Origin: Nocardia tengchongensis
GTDB taxonomy: Bacteria > Actinomycetota > Actinomycetes > Mycobacteriales > Mycobacteriaceae
Reading direction: 5' to 3'
DNA length: 64,000 nucleotides
Assembly (NCBI RefSeq): GCF_018362975.1
Contig: NZ_CP074371.1
Span: forward strand, 3,286,001-3,350,000
Under the pieces are notes generated by a model. It saw only the letters and a program-made list of their open reading frames with translations, did not search any database and had not been told where the DNA came from. Position numbers and translations under genes: made by a program. Of this stretch, positions 59,478 through 64,000 are shown piece by piece (position 1 is the stretch's first letter; each line of letters begins with the position of its first letter).

Positions 59478-60185
59478 GTGTCGGAAGCCTTGACTACGAT
59501 CGATGTCGTGATCACGATCGATTCGCCCTACACGGGCCACGTCTCGCCCGGCTCCAATCCGCAGCAGCGTGAGGTTCCGGGCGCGCGCATCGTGAAGATG
59601 TCGGTCGGCGGCATGGACAACAACACCTACCTGGTGCAGTGCACCACCACCGGTGCGACCCTGCTGATCGACGCCGCCAACGAGGCGGACCGCATCCTCG
59701 AGCTCATCGGTCAGGAGGCGCCGGGCCGGGTGGAACTCATCGTCACCACCCATCAGCACCGCGACCACTGGATCGCGCTACCGGATGTGGTGTCGGCCAC
59801 CGAGATTCCGACCGCGGCGCACGCGCTGGACGCCGCGCCGCTGCCGGTCGTCCCGGCCCGGCTGCTGGCCGACGGTGACAAGGTCCGGGTCGGCGAGCTC
59901 GAACTCGAGGCGATCCACCTGCGCGGGCACACCCCCGGCTCGGTCGCGCTGGCGCTGACCGACGGCGCGGGCGGCATCCACCTGTTCACCGGTGACTCCC
60001 TGTTCCCGGGCGGCGTGGGCCGGACCCAGTCGCCCGAGCAGTTCGACTCGCTGCTCGGTGATGTCGAGTCCAAGCTGTTCGCCCGGTATCCGGACGAGGC
60101 CGCGGTGTATCCGGGCCACGGCGACGACACCACCCTCGGCGTGGAGCGTCCGCAGTTGCCCGAATGGCGGCAACGCGGTTGGTGA
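59478..60185 (+). CDS. Metallo-beta-lactamase-fold hydrolase
   Basis: 235 residues. Glyoxalase-II-like MBL fold: metal motif THQHRDH, then HLRGHTPGS, FTGDSLFPGG and YPGHGDDT. No signal peptide, so a cytoplasmic thioester or similar hydrolase is likely; substrate unknown. The GTG at 59478 has no clear SD; the GTG at 59508 is an alternative start. Confidence 0.85.
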   Translation: MSEALTTIDVVITIDSPYTGHVSPGSNPQQREVPGARIVKMSVGGMDNNTYLVQCTTTGATLLIDAANEADRILELIGQEAPGRVELIVTTHQHRDHWIALPDVVSATEIPTAAHALDAAPLPVVPARLLADGDKVRVGELELEAIHLRGHTPGSVALALTDGAGGIHLFTGDSLFPGGVGRTQSPEQFDSLLGDVESKLFARYPDEAAVYPGHGDDTTLGVERPQLPEWRQRGW

Positions 60186-60229
60186 AACTCCGCCACCACC
60201 GAGCCGAACCAGACTGGCTGGTAACGGAC

Positions 60230-60886
60230 ATGACCGCCACCTCCGCCACCGGACGGGGCGGCGGCCCGCTGCGCTGGGTCCGGCGGCTCCTGCTCGGCGC
60301 GCTGTTGATGGGCCTGGTCGTGGTGGGCGGCACCGCCCTGCACGTGTGGCAGGTGGCCCGCATCGACGACTACTCGCGGGCCGACGCCATCGTGGTACTG
60401 GGCGCCGCCCAGTACGACGGCACGCCGTCCTCGGTGTTCGAGGCGCGACTGGACCAGGCCTACAAGCTGTATCGCAAACAGGTCGCGCCGATGATCGTCA
60501 CCGTGGGCGGCAAGCGGGTCGGCGACAACTACACCGAGGCGGCCTCCGGCAAGACCTATCTCGAGAACCAGGGCGTGCCCGACGATCGGATCCTGGCCGT
60601 CGAAACCGGCTCCGACACCTTGCAGAGCGTGGAGGCGGTGTCCAAAGCGCTGCTGGCGCGCGGCAAATCGTCGGTGGTGCTGGTCAGCGACCCGTGGCAC
60701 TCGCTGCGCACCCGCACCATGACGCGCGACGCCGGGCTGGCCGCCTGGACCGCGCCCACTCGCACCGGCCCCGCCGTGTACACACGGGAATCACAGGCCC
60801 ACGGCATATTCCGGGAGACCTTCGCCTTGCTCTGGTATCAACTGACCCACTTCTCCGCGGACTTCAAATACACAGCGGATCAGTGA
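60230..60886 (+). CDS. DUF218 / YdcF-SanA-like membrane protein
   Basis: 218 residues. One N-terminal membrane helix (LLLGALLMGLVVVGGTAL), then a DUF218 domain: DAIVVLGAAQYDG, ARLDQAYKLY, IVTVGGK, ESxDT-like TGSDTLQSVEAV and VVLVSDPWHSLRT. The family (ElyC, SanA) is linked to envelope precursor handling. ATG 60230 is chosen; a frame from 60164 overlaps the previous gene. Three bases separate it from dgt. Confidence 0.82.
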   Translation: MTATSATGRGGGPLRWVRRLLLGALLMGLVVVGGTALHVWQVARIDDYSRADAIVVLGAAQYDGTPSSVFEARLDQAYKLYRKQVAPMIVTVGGKRVGDNYTEAASGKTYLENQGVPDDRILAVETGSDTLQSVEAVSKALLARGKSSVVLVSDPWHSLRTRTMTRDAGLAAWTAPTRTGPAVYTRESQAHGIFRETFALLWYQLTHFSADFKYTADQ

Positions 60887-60889
60887 GCC

Positions 60890-62158
60890 ATGAACGCACG
60901 CATCGACTATGACGGGGTCTACACCGACGCCGACCGGGAACGGATGGTTCCCGAGACCGAGCACACGGCCGGACTGAGCTGGTCACCGTGCCCGGCCCGG
61001 CGCAGCGAGTTCGCGCGCGACCGGGCCCGGGTGCTGCACTCGGCCGCGCTGCGCCGGCTCGCCGACAAGACCCAGGTCATGGGTCCGCGCGACGGCGACA
61101 CCCCGCGCACCCGGCTCACCCATTCGCTCGAGGTCGCCCAGATCGGCCGCAGCATCGCCGACAGCCTGGGCTGCGATCCCGACCTGGTGGACCTGGCCGG
61201 GCTCGCGCACGACATCGGGCATCCGCCCTACGGGCACAACGGTGAGCAGGCGCTCGACCAATTCGCCGACGCGCACGGCGGTTTCGAGGGCAACGCGCAG
61301 AACCTGCGCATCCTCACCCGGCTCGAACCCAAGGTGCTCGACGACCGCGGAGTCAGCTTCGGGCTCAACCCGACCCGCGCCGCTCTCGACGCTGTCATCA
61401 AATACCCTTGGGGCAGAACGGGTCCCGGCTCCAAGTTCGGCGCGTACGGGGTGGACATGGACCGCCTCGACTGGGTCCGCAAGGGTGCGCCCGACCGCCG
61501 GCAATGCCTGGAATCGCAGATCATGGACTGGGCCGACGACGTCGCCTACTCGGTGCACGATGTCGAGGACGGGGTCATCGCCGGTCGCATCGACCTGCGC
61601 GCCCTGGCCGACCCGGCCGAGCAGGTGGCGCTCGCCGAACTCGGTGTGCGGCGACACTCTTCGATGACCGTGGACGAGATGTCCGCCGCGGCGCAGCGCC
61701 TCTCCGAGCTGCCCGTGGTCTCCGCCGCCGCCGAGTACGACGGCTCCCTGCTTGCCTCGGTCGCGCTCAAACGGCTGACCAGCGATCTGGTGGGCCGCTT
61801 CGCCACCGCCGCCGTCGAGGCCACCCGCGCCGCCTGGGGCGGCCGCCAATTGTCGCGCTACACCGCCGATCTGGAGGTGCCGCGGATCGTGGCCGCCGAG
61901 GTCGCGGTGCTCAAGACCATGGCGTTGCGCTACGTGCTGTCCGACCCCATTCACCGGGTGCGCCAGGCCGGGCAGCGCGAACGCATCCTGCTCGTCGCCA
62001 ACCGGCTGCTCGAGGCCGCCCCGCACGGGCTGGACCGGCTGCTGCTGCCGTGGTGGGAGGCCGCCGGCGACGACACCGCGCGGGTGCGGGTGATCGTCGA
62101 CCAGATCGCCTCCTACACCGAGAGCCGCCTGGAACGCATCGCCGCCGCGATACCCTGA
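60890..62158 (+). CDS. dgt: Deoxyguanosinetriphosphate triphosphohydrolase-like (HD domain)
   Basis: 422 residues. HD-domain dNTPase: [16 protein letters not shown] with the first His, [16 protein letters not shown] with the His-Asp pair, and [15 protein letters not shown] with the last Asp. It hydrolyses dNTPs to nucleoside and tripolyphosphate. Length and position match Rv2344c (431), which in mycobacteria precedes dnaG; here the next genes are a 2OG oxygenase and bioM/bioY. Confidence 0.93.
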   Translation: MNARIDYDGVYTDADRERMVPETEHTAGLSWSPCPARRSEFARDRARVLHSAALRRLADKTQVMGPRDGDTPRTRLTHSLEVAQIGRSIADSLGCDPDLVDLAGLAHDIGHPPYGHNGEQALDQFADAHGGFEGNAQNLRILTRLEPKVLDDRGVSFGLNPTRAALDAVIKYPWGRTGPGSKFGAYGVDMDRLDWVRKGAPDRRQCLESQIMDWADDVAYSVHDVEDGVIAGRIDLRALADPAEQVALAELGVRRHSSMTVDEMSAAAQRLSELPVVSAAAEYDGSLLASVALKRLTSDLVGRFATAAVEATRAAWGGRQLSRYTADLEVPRIVAAEVAVLKTMALRYVLSDPIHRVRQAGQRERILLVANRLLEAAPHGLDRLLLPWWEAAGDDTARVRVIVDQIASYTESRLERIAAAIP

Positions 62159-62188
62159 TTCCGGATGGGTCCGGCGGCAGGGGGCGTG

Positions 62189-62893
62189 ATGACACGCGAG
62201 GTGGACAGCACAGTCGACCTTGATCGATATCCGCTCGACCGGCGGTCCGTGACGCGGTTGCACGAGGTGATCGAGCGCGCGCAGGCGGACTTCCTGGTCA
62301 GCGGTGTCACCGTGCTGCCCGAATTCCTGCGGCCCGCGGCGGTCACCGAGATGGCCGCGGATGTGCTCTCCGACGGGCTCGGGGACGCCATGCGATTCGA
62401 GTACACCGTGGCCTGCGACCGGATCCCCGACTCCTCCCCGCTGAAAGCGCTCTATCGGTGGGAACCGTTGCGGGAGTTCGTCTCTCAGCTGGTGGGGGAG
62501 CAGGCGTACCGGTCCGCCGACGAATTGGGCGCGATGACGGTGCAGATCCACGAGAACGGGGACGTGCAGGACTGGCATTACGACATGTCCGACTACACGG
62601 TGATGCTGCACATCGTCGCGCCCCAGCGGGGCGGGGCGCTCGAATACATTCCGTTGCCCGGGGCGTTCATCGAGCGCGGGGGCGGGCTGCCGATGCGGCA
62701 TCGGCACATGGTGAAGATGCTGCCGACCGTGCCGGGGACGCTGGTGCTGCACGCCGGGCGGCGGTCACGGCATCGGGTGACGCCGGTGCAGGGCGAGATT
62801 CCGCGGGTGAGCGTGCACATGGCGTTCAACGCACGGCCGGGGCAGCGGTTGAACGCGCATGTGCGGCGGCATCTGTTCGGGCGCGAGGACTGA
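62189..62893 (+). CDS. 2OG-Fe(II) oxygenase-like protein
   Basis: 234 residues. The metal triad is visible as His130-x-Asp132 in DWHYDMSDY and a distal His195 in RRSRHRVTPV, with Arg residues nearby for 2-oxoglutarate and a cupin-like strand pattern (VMLHIVAPQRGGALEYIPL). Substrate unknown. ATG 62189 has AGGGGG 5 bases upstream. It lies 30 bases after dgt on the same strand. Confidence 0.75.
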   Translation: MTREVDSTVDLDRYPLDRRSVTRLHEVIERAQADFLVSGVTVLPEFLRPAAVTEMAADVLSDGLGDAMRFEYTVACDRIPDSSPLKALYRWEPLREFVSQLVGEQAYRSADELGAMTVQIHENGDVQDWHYDMSDYTVMLHIVAPQRGGALEYIPLPGAFIERGGGLPMRHRHMVKMLPTVPGTLVLHAGRRSRHRVTPVQGEIPRVSVHMAFNARPGQRLNAHVRRHLFGRED

Positions 62894-62926
62894 GGCGGGG
62901 CCGACGCTTCGAATCCGGGCGCACGC

Positions 62927-63604
62927 TCAATCCGTATGCATCTCCACGTAGTACGGGATGGTCTCGGCGGGCGGGCCGTCGGCCACGATGCGGCCCTCGT
63001 CGAACACCAGCACCCGATCGAAATCGGCGAGCAGGTCCAGATCGTGCGAGACCACGACCAGCCGCTGCGGCAGCTCGTGCAGCAGCCGGGTGATGCGGCG
63101 CTTGTTGCGCAGGTCGAGCAGGGTGGTGGGTTCGTCGAACACCACGTACTCGGGCCGGACCGACAGCACCGCGGCGATGGCGAGCAGTTGCTTCTGGCCG
63201 CCGCTGAGCAGATGCGCGGGGTGGTCGCGAAATTCGGTGAGGCCGTAGGCCGCGAGGGTCTCGGTGACCCGGTCCGGGATCTCGTGTTTGGTGACGCCGT
63301 GGTGTTTGAGGCCGAACGCGAGGTCCTCGGCGACCGTCGGCATGACGATCTGCACATCCGGATCCTGGAAGACGAATCCGACCAGTTTGCGAACGGCCCG
63401 GCCCTGCTTGCGGGTATCGAGACCGTCCACCCGCACCTGGCCCGCGGTCGGCGTCTGGAGTCCGTTGAGCAGGCGCGCGAACGTGGACTTGCCCGAACCG
63501 TTCGCGCCGACGACGGCGATCCGGTTCTCGCTCAACCGCAGATTCAGATCGCGCAGCACCTCGCGCTCCCCGAATCGATGCGAGACGCCGTCGAGTTCGA
63601 TCAT
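62927..63604 (-). CDS. bioM: ECF transporter ATPase, biotin type (BioM)
   Basis: 225 residues. ABC ATPase with Walker [10 protein letters not shown]-loop FQDPD, signature [10 protein letters not shown], Walker [13 protein letters not shown] and H-loop VVVSHDLDL. Energises biotin uptake with BioY. ATG 63604 overlaps the bioY stop (ATGA). The usual third partner bioN is not downstream: a convergent gene lies 33 bases away. Confidence 0.88.
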   Translation of the reverse strand: MIELDGVSHRFGEREVLRDLNLRLSENRIAVVGANGSGKSTFARLLNGLQTPTAGQVRVDGLDTRKQGRAVRKLVGFVFQDPDVQIVMPTVAEDLAFGLKHHGVTKHEIPDRVTETLAAYGLTEFRDHPAHLLSGGQKQLLAIAAVLSVRPEYVVFDEPTTLLDLRNKRRITRLLHELPQRLVVVSHDLDLLADFDRVLVFDEGRIVADGPPAETIPYYVEMHTD

Positions 63605-64000
63605 GCGCGCGCCGGAATCATCGGATACGCCCTGCGGACCGCCACCGCGGCCAGCGACCCGATGACGGTCTTGACCACGTCGCCGGGCAGGAACGCCACC
63701 GAGGTGGTGATCGCCTTGCCCAGCGAGATGTGCGCGGCGGCGGCCATCCACGGAATGCCGATGGCGTACAGCACGATCGCGCCGCCCAGGAAGTTGATCA
63801 GCAGGGCGATGGGCAGGTTGTAGTGCTTCCACGCCCGTTCGGTGAGCAGTCCGATCACCAGTGCGCCGATCGGGTAGGCGATCACGAAGCCACCCGTCGG
63901 ACCCATGATCACCCCCATGCCGCCGCGCCCGCCCGCCAGCACCGGCAGGCCCGCGAACACCAGCACGTCGAAGAGCACGATGGCCAGCGCACCGCGCTTG
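63601..64000 (-). CDS. bioY: BioY biotin transporter substrate-binding subunit, 5' end beyond window
   Basis: C-terminal ~132 residues; the frame is open to the window edge ([19 protein letters not shown]), so the start lies to the right. Typical BioY sequence: [28 protein letters not shown], then membrane helices including [20 protein letters not shown] and [23 protein letters not shown]. Binds biotin in the membrane. Confidence 0.88.
   Translation of the reverse strand, partial: KRGALAIVLFDVLVFAGLPVLAGGRGGMGVIMGPTGGFVIAYPIGALVIGLLTERAWKHYNLPIALLINFLGGAIVLYAIGIPWMAAAAHISLGKAITTSVAFLPGDVVKTVIGSLAAVAVRRAYPMIPARA

Overview
The window is a high-GC, densely coded actinobacterial chromosome segment. 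The gene order from 13.6 to 62 kb follows, from memory, the Mycobacterium tuberculosis block Rv2393-Rv2344c: che1, cysH, sirA, hemW, hrcA, dnaJ2, rsmE, phoH, ybeY, corC-like, Rv2365c-like, era, amiA2, recO, uppS, zur, smtB, glyS, TPM protein, dgt. This, with many GTG/TTG starts and a long NRPS, points to a mycolate actinobacterium, most likely Nocardia or a close relative. No rRNA, tRNA, insertion sequence or CRISPR array was recognised.

Layout. 0-3.1 kb: the end of an ECF sigma factor gene, a Tat/lipoprotein Rieske protein and a secreted peptidoglycan amidase with a long low-complexity tail. 3.4-10.1 kb: two paralogous proteins containing only the Hsp70-type ATPase domain flank an AurF-like diiron oxygenase and its ferredoxin/FNR partner FprB. 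The second paralogue continues into a membrane helix and a collagen-like tail. 10.6-13.6 kb: SDR, HAD phosphatase-like protein, a small membrane protein under an IdeR-type iron box, and an AIM24 protein. 13.6-19.3 kb: a minus-strand sulfate assimilation operon (sirA-cysH-cysD-cysN-sirohydrochlorin chelatase) behind a palindromic operator. 19.6-39.2 kb: an Imm49-like protein and the conserved housekeeping block (haem, heat shock, rRNA maturation, DNA repair, polyprenol synthesis, zinc regulation, glyS).

39.3-53.7 kb: a two-gene biosynthetic locus, an uncharacterised protein coupled to a 4,542-residue NRPS with the order C-A-T-E-C-A-T-C-A-T-C-T-TE. Its last module has no adenylation domain. 53.8-57.1 kb: a membrane-anchored molybdopterin oxidoreductase and a NarL-type two-component system. 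57.27-57.40 kb: an unlisted 31-codon hydrophobic peptide gene with its own SD and terminator. 57.4-64 kb: TPM-domain protein, MBL-fold hydrolase, DUF218 protein, dgt, a 2OG-Fe(II) oxygenase, and bioM/bioY running off the right edge.

Three conserved genes (fprB, the chelatase gene, rsmE) are each interrupted by one missing base at a spot where restoring a doublet recovers the family sequence. Three such events in 64 kb suggest sequence errors as much as real pseudogenes, so these are given as single frameshifted genes. Comparisons to other species are from memory; no database was searched.
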